From NCBI GenBank assembly GCA_013178375.1, contig JABLXQ010000002.1, positions 62,001 to 126,000 on the forward strand: a stretch of DNA of 64,000 bases, given 5' to 3'. Origin of the DNA: Gammaproteobacteria bacterium (GTDB lineage: Bacteria; Pseudomonadota; Gammaproteobacteria; Pseudomonadales; Ketobacteraceae). Below, one piece after another: positions 55,725 through 63,588 of the stretch. Under the pieces are notes generated by a model. That model was not told where the DNA came from, did not search any database, and worked only from the letters and a program-made list of their open reading frames with translations. Position 1 is the first letter of the stretch; each line of letters opens with the position of its first letter. Both the position numbers and the translations under genes were made by a program.

Positions 55725-57092
55725 ATGAACCAAAACGACGACCTGATCCGGCGCGACCTCGCCGTGCTCTGGCACCCCTGCACGCAGATGAAGGATCATG
55801 AGTCCTTGCCGCTGATCCCGATCCGGCGCGGCGAGGGCGTCTGGCTGGAGGATTTCAACGGCAAGCGCTATCTGGACGCCGTGAGTTCCTGGTGGGTGAA
55901 CCTGTTCGGTCACGCCAACCCGCGCATCAGTGCCCGCGTGAAGCAGCAGCTGGACCAGCTGGAGCACGTGATCCTGGCGGGCTTCACCCACGAGCCCGTG
56001 GTGGAACTGTCGGAGCGCCTGTTCGCACTCACCCCGCCCGCACTCAGCCGCGTGTTCTATGCCGACAACGGCTCTTCCGGCATCGAAGTCGCGCTGAAAA
56101 TGAGTTTCCACTACTGGCTGAACCGCTGTGGCGGCGATCCGGCCCGTGTGCGCAAAACCAAATTTGTCACGCTCGGCAACAGCTACCACGGCGAAACCCT
56201 GGCGGCGCTGGCAGTGGGCAACGTGGATCTGTACAAGCACACCTACCAGCCGTTGCTGATGACCACCTTCACCGCGCCCAGCCCCGACGCCTATCTGGCT
56301 CTACCGGGCGAATCTGCAGAAGACTGCGCATTGCGCGCAGCAGCTGAACTGGAAAAAATCCTGCAGCAGCACGGCGATGAGATCTGCGCCCTGATTGTGG
56401 AGCCGCTGGTGCAGTGTGCCGGCAGTATGCGCATGTACCATCCGGCGTATCTGAAGAAAGCCAGTGAGCTGTGTAAGCGCTACGAAGTGCACCTGATTGC
56501 CGACGAAATCGCGGTGGGGTTCGGCCGCACCGGCACCCTGTTTGCCTGCGAGCAAGCGGGCATCACGCCGGATTTCCTCTGCCTGTCGAAGGGCCTCACC
56601 GGCGGTTATCTGCCACTCTGCGCTGTGCTCACCACCGACACCATCTACGACATGTTCTACGCCGACTACGCCAGCCTGCGCGGCTTCCTGCATTCCCATT
56701 CCTACACCGGCAATCCCCTCGCCTGTGCCGCCGCCCTCGCCACCCTGGATATTTTCCGCGACGACAACGTGCTGGAACAGAATCAAAAGCTGATCCGGAA
56801 AATGCAGCAGGCCACCACGCACTTCAAAGACCATCCCCATGTGGCCGACGTGCGCCAGACCGGCATGATCCTGGCCATCGAACTGGTGAAAAACAAAACC
56901 ACGCGCGAGCCCTATCCCTGGCAGGAACGCCGGGGTCTGCGGGTGTACCAGCTCGGGCTGGATCAGGGTGCGCTGCTGCGGCCCCTGGGCAGCGTGGTGT
57001 ATTTCATGCCGCCCTACGTGATCACCGAAGACCAGATCGACTGGCTGGCGCAGGTGGCCTGGGAGGGGATTCAGAAGGCGACGCAGGACTGA
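55725..57092 (+). CDS. bioA: Adenosylmethionine-8-amino-7-oxononanoate aminotransferase
   Basis: This is a 455-residue PLP enzyme of biotin synthesis that transfers an amino group from SAM to KAPA to give DAPA. It has LWHPCTQMKDHE near the start, YLDAVSSWWVNLFGHANPRI, VFYADNGSSGIEVALKMSFHYW, LIADEIAVGFGRTG (Asp), LCLSKGLTGGYLPL (PLP lysine) and FLHSHSYTGNPLACAAAL. The ATG at 55725 follows the usual BioA N-terminus; the longer frame upstream is not supported. The other bio genes are not in the window. Confidence 0.95.
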   Translation: MNQNDDLIRRDLAVLWHPCTQMKDHESLPLIPIRRGEGVWLEDFNGKRYLDAVSSWWVNLFGHANPRISARVKQQLDQLEHVILAGFTHEPVVELSERLFALTPPALSRVFYADNGSSGIEVALKMSFHYWLNRCGGDPARVRKTKFVTLGNSYHGETLAALAVGNVDLYKHTYQPLLMTTFTAPSPDAYLALPGESAEDCALRAAAELEKILQQHGDEICALIVEPLVQCAGSMRMYHPAYLKKASELCKRYEVHLIADEIAVGFGRTGTLFACEQAGITPDFLCLSKGLTGGYLPLCAVLTTDTIYDMFYADYASLRGFLHSHSYTGNPLACAAALATLDIFRDDNVLEQNQKLIRKMQQATTHFKDHPHVADVRQTGMILAIELVKNKTTREPYPWQERRGLRVYQLGLDQGALLRPLGSVVYFMPPYVITEDQIDWLAQVAWEGIQKATQD

Positions 57093-57128
57093 GCCTGTCG
57101 CGTTTGGCCAGTCCTGCGTCAAACGCGA
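57081..57128. repeat. Overlapping inverted repeats at the bioA 3' end
   Basis: ACGCAGGACT (57081-57090, inside the last codons) is exactly complementary to AGTCCTGCGT (57110-57119). TCGCGTTTG (57098-57106) is exactly complementary to CAAACGCGA (57120-57128). The two stems interlock and cannot both form easily. No T-run follows. Confidence 0.6.
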
Positions 57129-57189
57129 ATTGAACACGAATAAGCCTTCGCATTAAAGTGGCCTCATCATTTGGAATACGAGGCACACC

Positions 57190-58044
57190 ATGTCGCAACC
57201 GGCAACCCGCGCCAGCACCGACCAGGCGTTCGCCGAGATCCGCAAAACACCGCTTGTCTCCTGGCCGGCCCTGGCCATCGTGGTGGTGTATTACGCGGTC
57301 TATATCGCCCTGTGGAAACTGTCGCTGGACGGAGCTATCAACAATGTTCTAGCGGCGGCCATCGGCACTATCGTTGCCTATCTGGCTTTCACGCCCGCCC
57401 ACGATGCCATGCACCGGGCGGCGTCGCGCATTCCCTGGGTGAACGAACTGATCCTGCGCATGGCCACCTTCGTGGCGGTGCCGTTTGGCTCCGGCAAACT
57501 GTTCCGCATCATGCACATGCAGCATCACCGTTTTGCCAATGATGAAAAAGATCCGGACCACGCCCTGTCCAGCCAATACCGCAACATCCTGCTGTGGGGT
57601 GTCTGGCCGTTCCTGTACCTGTGGACCTGGGCCCGCCACCGCGACCAGTATCCGCCGATCAAGTTCTATAACGTGTGGGGCGAAGCGGGCGTGGGCGTGG
57701 CGATCATTGTCGCGATGTTCTGGTTTTTCCCGCAGCAGATGATCTGGCTGTGGGCGGTGCCGATGTATTTCGCGTTTTTCCTGATGTGCCTGGTGTTCAT
57801 GGTGCTGCCGCACTACCCGCACAAGGTGAAGGACAGCATCGATCCGTATCAGGCCACCGTCATTCGCACTGGCTGGGAGTGGCTGCTGACGCCGCTGCTG
57901 ATGTACCAGAATTATCATCTGGTGCATCACCTCTATCCCACCGTGCCGTTTTACCGCTACAAGCAGGCATGGCTGGCGCGGGAAGCGTTTCATGAATCGC
58001 ATCATCCGGCGAAAGTGACGGCGTTCCAGCTGTTTCGGGATTAG
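57190..58044 (+). CDS. Membrane fatty-acid-desaturase/beta-carotene-hydroxylase-type diiron enzyme
   Basis: This is a 284-residue integral membrane protein with hydrophobic segments at about 18-40, 45-65, 130-145 and 172-205. The three histidine boxes are HDAMH, HMQHHRF and HLVHHLYP, in the order and form of the desaturase/hydroxylase superfamily that uses a diiron centre and O2. NYHLVHHLYPTVPFYRY resembles beta-carotene hydroxylase-like members more than acyl-lipid delta-9 enzymes. The substrate (fatty acid or carotenoid) cannot be decided from the neighbours. Confidence 0.85.
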   Translation: MSQPATRASTDQAFAEIRKTPLVSWPALAIVVVYYAVYIALWKLSLDGAINNVLAAAIGTIVAYLAFTPAHDAMHRAASRIPWVNELILRMATFVAVPFGSGKLFRIMHMQHHRFANDEKDPDHALSSQYRNILLWGVWPFLYLWTWARHRDQYPPIKFYNVWGEAGVGVAIIVAMFWFFPQQMIWLWAVPMYFAFFLMCLVFMVLPHYPHKVKDSIDPYQATVIRTGWEWLLTPLLMYQNYHLVHHLYPTVPFYRYKQAWLAREAFHESHHPAKVTAFQLFRD

Positions 58045-58073
58045 ATGATTGCGGATTAAAAATCGGTGCGCGC

Positions 58074-58102
58074 AAAAAAGGCGGGAATTTCCCGCCTTTT
58101 TT
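58074..58102. terminator. Bidirectional rho-independent terminator
   Basis: An A-run, GGCGGG, AATTT, CCCGCC and a run of six T between the convergent desaturase and fbp genes. The structure is symmetrical and can terminate both transcripts. Confidence 0.9.
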
Positions 58103-58123
58103 ATTGAGTCCAGCCAGCAACCA

Positions 58124-59134
58124 TCAGCCGTGCTGCTTGATGAACTCTTCCAGCTTGTCCACCATGTCGGGCGAGCCGACAAACAGCGGGCAGCGCTGGT
58201 GCAGTTCCGTCGGCTGGATATCCAGAATCCGCTTGCCCACGCCCGCCAGCGCCTTGCCGCCGGCCTGTTCGATCAGAAACGCCATCGGGTTGCATTCATA
58301 CAGCAGACGCAGCTTGCCATCCGGGTGACGGCTGGTGGACGGATACAGGTAAATACCGCCCTTGATCAGGTTGCGGTGAAAATCCGATACCAGCGATCCG
58401 ATATAACGCGATGAATAGGGACGCTGGGTGCTCTTGTCTTCTTCCTGGCAGTATTTGATGTATTTCTTCACGCCATCGGGGAAGTGCACATAGTTGCCTT
58501 CGTTGATGGAATAAATAGTGCCGCCCGCCGGCGTTTTCATGTTGGGGTGGGACAGGCAGAACACACCGATGGTGGGATCATAGGTAAAACCGTTCACGCC
58601 ATTGCCGGTGGAATACACCAGCATGGTGGACGATCCGTAAATCACATAACCCGCCGCCACCTGCCTGTTACCCGGCTGCAGAAAATCCTCCTGCGTCACA
58701 TGGCTGCCCAGCGGAGAGACGCGGCGAAACACGCTGAAAATCGTGCCGACGGAGACGTTCACGTCGATGTTGGAGGAACCGTCCAGAGGATCGATCAGCA
58801 CCACATATTTACCGTCGAGATTGCGGGTTTCCTCGAAGCGGACAAACTGTTCCTCTTCCTCGGATGCAATCCCGCACACTACGCCGCGCTGCGCCAGCGC
58901 GTTCTTGAAGCGTTCATTGGCATACACATCCAGCTTCTGCTGCTGTTCGCCCTGCACGTTGTCGGCGCCCGCCGCACCGGTGATATCGGCCAGGCCTGCC
59001 TTGTTCACTTCCCGGTGCAGGATTTTGGCCGCCAGACGGATGGAGGAAAACAGCGAGGTCAGTTCCCCGGTGGCATCCGGATATTCCAGCTGCTGGTCAA
59101 TGATGAATTCGCCGAGCGTCTTGATGATTTCCAT
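58124..59134 (-). CDS. fbp: Class I fructose-1,6-bisphosphatase
   Basis: This is a 336-residue gluconeogenic phosphatase that converts fructose-1,6-bisphosphate to fructose-6-phosphate and needs Mg2+. GIASEEEEQ and [23 protein letters not shown] are the metal-site signatures. [24 protein letters not shown] and [20 protein letters not shown] are also typical. Gluconeogenesis fits growth on lipids. It is convergent with the desaturase gene. Confidence 0.96.
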   Translation of the reverse strand: MEIIKTLGEFIIDQQLEYPDATGELTSLFSSIRLAAKILHREVNKAGLADITGAAGADNVQGEQQQKLDVYANERFKNALAQRGVVCGIASEEEEQFVRFEETRNLDGKYVVLIDPLDGSSNIDVNVSVGTIFSVFRRVSPLGSHVTQEDFLQPGNRQVAAGYVIYGSSTMLVYSTGNGVNGFTYDPTIGVFCLSHPNMKTPAGGTIYSINEGNYVHFPDGVKKYIKYCQEEDKSTQRPYSSRYIGSLVSDFHRNLIKGGIYLYPSTSRHPDGKLRLLYECNPMAFLIEQAGGKALAGVGKRILDIQPTELHQRCPLFVGSPDMVDKLEEFIKQHG

Positions 59135-59248
59135 GAATGAGATACCAGCCTGTTGACGGGAAACAGCAGGGAATGCCTGCGTGCGATGAAATTCAGGTGA
59201 ATGATCGTGTGCATTATACCTGTGCCGGTTTGCAGCGGATATGTGCCC

Positions 59249-59908
59249 TCACAGATTCTTGATGGCCTGGTGCAGGTTGTGTCGTGCCTGGGCTTCCCGC
59301 TGCTGCCGGAAATGTCCGGTGGCATACAGGAAGGGATGGCGCAGGAACCGGCGCAGCAGGCGCTTGCGGCCCCAGCGGTAAAGCCAGTGCGGCACATGGG
59401 CATATTCCTGGCGCACCCACTGTTCGTAGCGTCCGTACAGATCCGGCTCCGCACCCAGGATCGCCAGATCGATATCCACCAGCAGGCGGCCGTCATCCGT
59501 GTCCGGTGCGGCATCATGCCGGGTCAGCATAATCAGTTTATCCACCTGCGCGACCAGTGTGGCGTCCAGCTGGCAGGCCAGCAGGGCCGTGCGGGCGAAA
59601 TCGGCGCTGCGCCGTTCGTTGTTTTTGGCGCGGGGATCGTAGATGGCATCGTGAAACCAGAGCGCCAGCTCGACCGCCACCGGCTGCTGCAGTAGCGGAC
59701 GCACCGCATCGAAATGCTGCAGGCAGGCCTGGATATGGTCGAAGGTGTGATAGTGGCGCTGCGGCTCGTCATAGCGCGACCGCAGCGCGTGGTACCAGGG
59801 CGACGCACCGGCGGCGCCTGCCCACGGCGCCAGCAGATCGAGAAAACGCTGGCGCCAGGGATCGGAGGCAGGCGCGGCGCCAGGCTCCGATGGAATCACT
59901 TGGTTCAC
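59249..59908 (-). CDS. Predicted HD-superfamily metal-dependent phosphohydrolase
   Basis: This is a 219-residue protein with RHYHTFDHIQACLQHF and VELALWFHDAIYDPRAKNNE, which supply the H...HD metal ligands. It also has ADFARTALLA and LVDIDLAILG, matching the COG4339-type group often mis-named after an NMDA-receptor subunit. The metal site looks complete. The substrate is unknown. It is one base from the end of mscL and shares its strand, so it is likely co-transcribed. Confidence 0.82.
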   Translation of the reverse strand: MNQVIPSEPGAAPASDPWRQRFLDLLAPWAGAAGASPWYHALRSRYDEPQRHYHTFDHIQACLQHFDAVRPLLQQPVAVELALWFHDAIYDPRAKNNERRSADFARTALLACQLDATLVAQVDKLIMLTRHDAAPDTDDGRLLVDIDLAILGAEPDLYGRYEQWVRQEYAHVPHWLYRWGRKRLLRRFLRHPFLYATGHFRQQREAQARHNLHQAIKNL

Positions 59909-59909
59909 T

Positions 59910-60362
59910 TCATTTCAGTTCAGAGGTGCAGTGAGGGCAGCGCGTTGCCTTGAGGGAAATGCTGGAATAGCAGAACGGGCAGTCCTTGGTGTTGGGTGCA
60001 GCCGGTTGGGTTCTCTGCAGCTTGTTGATGCCACTGATCAGCAGGAACACGGCGAAGGCCACGATCAGGAAGCTCACCACAGAGTTGATGAACAGGCCGT
60101 AACTCAAGGTCACGGCACCTGCCGACTGTGCCGCCGCGAGGGTGGCATAGGGGCCGGCGGTGGCGCCTTCTTTCAGGGTGATGAACAGATCGGAAAAATC
60201 CACTCCCCCCAGCACCAGGCCGATGGGCGGCATGATCACATCCGACACGAGGCTTTTCACGATGGTGCCGAACGCGCCGCCGATGATGATACCGACCGCC
60301 ATGTCCACCACGTTGCCGCGCATGGCAAATTGCTTGAATTCCTTCACTATGTTCCCCAGCAT
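59910..60362 (-). CDS. mscL: Large-conductance mechanosensitive channel with a C-terminal zinc ribbon
   Basis: This is a 150-residue inner-membrane channel that opens on hypo-osmotic shock. Typical N-terminal helix and TM1 ([27 protein letters not shown]) and TM2 ([20 protein letters not shown]) are present. The cytoplasmic tail is followed by a rubredoxin-like ribbon C-x2-C-x11-C-x2-C (CPFC, CPHC), absent from E. coli MscL. The HD-protein gene follows closely. Confidence 0.95.
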   Translation of the reverse strand: MLGNIVKEFKQFAMRGNVVDMAVGIIIGGAFGTIVKSLVSDVIMPPIGLVLGGVDFSDLFITLKEGATAGPYATLAAAQSAGAVTLSYGLFINSVVSFLIVAFAVFLLISGINKLQRTQPAAPNTKDCPFCYSSISLKATRCPHCTSELK

Positions 60363-60549
60363 GGAATCGCTCCTCGTGATTGCTGCCCGTGATTGATAAA
60401 GAGTCCGATGTACCTGAACCGCAACCGGTTTTCCCAGGTGACAGCAATCATACTACCATCGCGTCATGCCAGCCGACAGCCGTGTATCCCGACCTGGATC
60501 AAGCCAGCCATCGTTTGGGGGAAGGGGGAGCGATCCGGCGCGGGCCCAC

Positions 60550-60580
60550 AAAAAAAGGCGGGAGGAAATCCCGCCTTTTT
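60550..60580. terminator. Rho-independent terminator downstream of the PEP-CTERM gene
   Basis: GGCGGGA at 60557-60563, a 5-nt loop, then TCCCGCC at 60569-60575, with an A-run upstream and five T downstream. Read on the minus strand it closes the PEP-CTERM transcript. Confidence 0.85.
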
Positions 60581-60602
60581 CCACTGCTTGCCAGACTGCG
60601 CA

Positions 60603-61148
60603 TCAGTGCGTGGTGCCAGCACTCATGCGGCGGGCCAGAACAAAACCCAGAATGCCAATGGCCAGCAACGACAGCACACCCGGTTCGGGCACTTCGGTTG
60701 TCGGTCCGTCGAATTGGGAGATGTGGCTCACCTTCTGGATGTTGGCTTCACGCCAGGTGAATCCCATCAGCGACAGATCGATGACCGCGTAGGCCAGATC
60801 AGCGATGTTCTGGAACAGGAAATGGGTGTCGTTCGTGCCTTTCAGCTTGCCGGTTTTTACCAGGAAATAATCCGTCGGGTCAGCCAGGTACTGGGCGTAA
60901 ACGTCCAGTGTTCCATCTACTTTTTCCCAATCGAATTCAGCGCCTTCCAGCTTGCCGCCAAATGTCACGTCCGAACCGAGGAAGGATTGAACCCACGCCA
61001 GTTCTTCCGCTTCGCCACTGTTATACAGCTTGGTGGACGACAGCAGGGAGTCAACTCCCCCGACCGTTGCCATGGGAATGGCGAAAGAGGTGGAGCTGGC
61101 CGCCAGCAGGATCGCGCACCCCAGCGCTTTTACATTGAACAGATTCAT
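60603..61148 (-). CDS. PEP-CTERM sorting-signal protein
   Basis: This is a 181-residue exported protein with signal peptide (MNLFNVKALGCAILLAASSTSFA). The last 26 residues are a classic PEP-CTERM tail: V-P-E-P, a hydrophobic stretch LSLLAIGILGFVLA, then RRM. Exosortase cuts at the tail and places the protein outside the cell, usually in an exopolysaccharide matrix. The body has no recognised domain. The ATG at 61148 is preferred over one 18 nt upstream because GGGGA precedes it. No exosortase gene is in the window. A sigma-54-like promoter lies upstream. Confidence 0.88.
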   Translation of the reverse strand: MNLFNVKALGCAILLAASSTSFAIPMATVGGVDSLLSSTKLYNSGEAEELAWVQSFLGSDVTFGGKLEGAEFDWEKVDGTLDVYAQYLADPTDYFLVKTGKLKGTNDTHFLFQNIADLAYAVIDLSLMGFTWREANIQKVSHISQFDGPTTEVPEPGVLSLLAIGILGFVLARRMSAGTTH

Positions 61149-61179
61149 CTCGGATCCCCAAGTCATCTCGCAGGATTAA

Positions 61180-61210
61180 TGTCAAATGACAACCTGACAG
61201 ACCTGTCAGG
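61180..61210. promoter_or_regulatory. Two tandem palindromes in the PEP-CTERM leader
   Basis: TGTCA-AA-TGACA at 61180-61191 and CCTGACAG-AC-CTGTCAGG at 61193-61210 share TGACA/TGTCA half-sites. They lie between the predicted sigma-54 start site and the coding start, so they may be repressor sites or RNA hairpins. Confidence 0.45.
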
Positions 61211-61222
61211 GCAGCTTCCATG

Positions 61223-61238
61223 AGCAAGGCCCGGGCCA
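61223..61238 (-). promoter_or_regulatory. Sigma-54 (RpoN)-type promoter of the PEP-CTERM gene
   Basis: Read on the minus strand: TGGCCCG-GGCC-TTGCT. The -24 GG and -12 GC dinucleotides are 10 bp apart, with one mismatch to TGGCACG-N4-TTGC. This fits the known RpoN dependence of PEP-CTERM genes controlled by PrsK/PrsR in other bacteria. Confidence 0.6.
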
Positions 61239-61342
61239 TCGGCTAAAAAGTGTTATGGCGCGGGGGCTTAAGGCAATGCGGAATTTGTTGCGGAGGGGAG
61301 ACTGTAAAGATGGCCGACAGCGCTGGTTTTGAGGTATCGGCG

Positions 61343-61389
61343 CCAAGCCGTTGATGTGTCAGCGGGATGCGTTCACATCAACGGCTTGG
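61343..61389. repeat. Perfect 16-bp inverted repeat upstream of the sigma-54 promoter
   Basis: The left arm at 61343-61358 begins CCAAGCCG and the right arm at 61374-61389 ends CGGCTTGG. The arms are exact complements with a 15-nt spacer. It lies about 105-150 bp upstream of the RpoN-like promoter, a normal enhancer distance, and about 47 nt after the stop of the upstream membrane-protein gene. No T-run follows in either direction. Confidence 0.75.
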
Positions 61390-61435
61390 TCAGGAGGTTC
61401 GCTGGTAGCGATGTGAAAAGAGACCCGACACAGGG

Positions 61436-63355
61436 TCAGGGCTTGTTGCCGGCGTCGTCATTCTGATTGTGGTTGCTGTCCTGGCGCAGAAATCCCGCTG
61501 CTTCCGCTGCAGAGTTGCCCAGCCGTTTCTGCTCATCGCCGGGGGCAATGGCGCGGGTCTGCTGATTCACCTGGGCGATTTTGGAGATGGCGTTTAATTC
61601 CTTTTCGTTCTGCAGCGACGCCACGGATTCCCGCTGCGACAAAAAGGCTTTCACTTCGCTGATCATGGCTTTCAGTTCGTCATCGTTTTTCTCGAACGAC
61701 CAGATCAGCCGTGCGTGCTCCAGATTGTCGACACCGGACAGGGCAAACGTGGACGAATGCAGGTTGGCGCAGATCACCCAGGGCGTCATGCTGGCGCGCA
61801 CCACCACATTTTCCGACCGGGTGCTGTCGTAGATGCTCATGCCGGTGGAGACTTTCGATTCTGTAAACGTGCCCTGGCAGCGGAAGAACACCATCAGCGA
61901 CTTGAATTTGATTTCCGCCCAGAAGGTGTGGGCGTAGTTTTCCAGAAGCCGGCCAAAGATGCTCAGCAGCAGGAAACCCAGCGCCAGTTTTGCCAGCAAC
62001 AGCAGGTTGTTGACGTGGGGCGCGATCATCTCGACCGCTTTCGGATTGGTGATGTTTTTCAGCAGGTCCACATCGGGCATGGTGAGTACGGCGTTGAGTG
62101 GCTTGATCGCAAAAAACAGCAGCAGGTAGGCGACAAACAGCAGCACCTGCGCGCTCACCGTGGACACCATGCGCAGCAGTTTGAACTGGTCCGGATATTC
62201 CCACGGGATGAATTCCGGCTGGGTTTCCTGAATGGTTTCGCCGTCGAACTGGCCCTTGTCGCTGGCGCGGCCTTCCTGCAGCAGGTTGGCGTCGAAATCC
62301 CGGTACACGCGGTTGGGCACCTCGCGGTAGCGGCGATTGGCCATCACGTTGCTTTCGATATTGATGAACACGTCCTGCGGGTGCACCAGTTCCTGCCAGC
62401 TTTCGCGGAATTCCGACACTTCTGTCACCGGGTTGGCCATGCGCGCCCGCTCCGCCACCAGCAGCAAAATCAGCACCGACACCAGCGTCGCCAGGATCAG
62501 CAGGCCGACAATAAAACCACCGGTGCTGAAACTGGTGAAATGGGTTTCCATCAGTGTCACCAGATTCTGGTAATTCTTGATTTTCGCGATGTAGGGCAGC
62601 CAGAGGATTTTATGCAGGAACACAAAAATCACCGGCGTGAGGATGGCCACCAGCAGCGCGATGGTCACCTGTTTCACGCTCATCTCGCCCCTGTAGCGGG
62701 AAATGTTCACGTCGCTGAGATTCACCGTGGCGCCGCGCCAGGCCAGGATCAGGTAAATCAGCAGGGCGAAGGAAACGGCCGTCAGCACCACGTCGGCATT
62801 TTTTCCCACCAGACCGGATGCCACCATGAACCAGCTCAGCACATAACAGATCAGTGCCACGGCGGTTTTCGCCAGCGCACCTGCCAGCTGGTCGGCGATG
62901 TTGCGCACGGGAAACGGGGTGAAGGTCAGGCGCGGAAAGAGGCTGTGCACCACGCGGGAGATCAGCCCGGTGGGTTCCTTGTAGGTGATGTTCTTGCGCC
63001 CCATCAGCATTTCTTCCAGCTGCTGGTGGTTGTAGTAGACGTGTTTTTCGACGTTCTGTTTTTCGGAGCGCGACACGTTTTTTGCCAGCGACGCTGGAAT
63101 GCTGCGGCCTACGTAAAAACGCACTATCTTGATGATGCCGCGTCCCAGCGCATACAGCCCGTTGGACAGCAGAATGAAGCCCACCAGCGCTGTGATCCAG
63201 CCCAGGGTGAAACTGCTGTTGATCAGCCCCGAGACCGATACCAGCAGGTACAGCGACAGCAGGGTCTGCAGCCCGCCCCGCGTTGCCACTACCACCCCTT
63301 CCAGTTTGAACGGGTTGCGTATCCCCAATCCTGTCGAGCCGTAATCAAAAGCCAT
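61436..63355 (-). CDS. Large multi-pass inner-membrane protein of unknown family
   Basis: This is a protein of about 639 residues from the ATG at 63355; an ATG at 63379 is an alternative. Hydrophobic segments occur in pairs: near 20-65, 165-215, 240-265 and 300-320, and again at 405-425 and 455-475. Between the last pair the protein has a soluble region. The C-terminal cytoplasmic part includes a helical segment and ends in a Gln/Asn-rich tail. I do not recognise the family; it shows no transporter signature. It may be associated with the PEP-CTERM gene downstream only by position. Confidence 0.75.
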   Translation of the reverse strand: MAFDYGSTGLGIRNPFKLEGVVVATRGGLQTLLSLYLLVSVSGLINSSFTLGWITALVGFILLSNGLYALGRGIIKIVRFYVGRSIPASLAKNVSRSEKQNVEKHVYYNHQQLEEMLMGRKNITYKEPTGLISRVVHSLFPRLTFTPFPVRNIADQLAGALAKTAVALICYVLSWFMVASGLVGKNADVVLTAVSFALLIYLILAWRGATVNLSDVNISRYRGEMSVKQVTIALLVAILTPVIFVFLHKILWLPYIAKIKNYQNLVTLMETHFTSFSTGGFIVGLLILATLVSVLILLLVAERARMANPVTEVSEFRESWQELVHPQDVFINIESNVMANRRYREVPNRVYRDFDANLLQEGRASDKGQFDGETIQETQPEFIPWEYPDQFKLLRMVSTVSAQVLLFVAYLLLFFAIKPLNAVLTMPDVDLLKNITNPKAVEMIAPHVNNLLLLAKLALGFLLLSIFGRLLENYAHTFWAEIKFKSLMVFFRCQGTFTESKVSTGMSIYDSTRSENVVVRASMTPWVICANLHSSTFALSGVDNLEHARLIWSFEKNDDELKAMISEVKAFLSQRESVASLQNEKELNAISKIAQVNQQTRAIAPGDEQKRLGNSAAEAAGFLRQDSNHNQNDDAGNKP

Positions 63356-63483
63356 GGCGCTACCTATGCGTGGTTCCATTTTTCCATTGCCGGCACCAGC
63401 ACTGCTGGCCATACCGGGCTGCGTGCCAGTGTACCCAAGGTGTCTGCAATAATCATCCGGCGGTGCTGACGTCGGGCCGGTGC

Positions 63484-63513
63484 GCGACACTCCTGTGGCT
63501 TTGCCGGTATATT
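63484..63513 (+). promoter_or_regulatory. Possible promoter of the ABC1-kinase gene
   Basis: GCGACA at 63484-63489 and TATATT at 63508-63513 are separated by 18 nt. The -10 is good and the -35 matches four of six bases. Confidence 0.35.
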
Positions 63514-63588
63514 GTCGCGGCCGCGTAAGCCATCCGTGTAAGCCCCTATGGCCACGCACTGGAATTTCCCGTGGCACAGGAGTGCAGC

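Noticed and set aside
57081-57128. H-type pseudoknot formed by the bioA repeats
   Set aside because: There is no nucleotide between segments 3 and 4 to cross the 10-bp first stem, so both stems cannot form fully together; reported instead as alternative hairpins.
61715-63469. Open frame of 584 codons on the plus strand
   Set aside because: It lies opposite the membrane-protein gene; the transmembrane pattern on the minus strand is convincing, and this frame is only His/Gln-rich noise.
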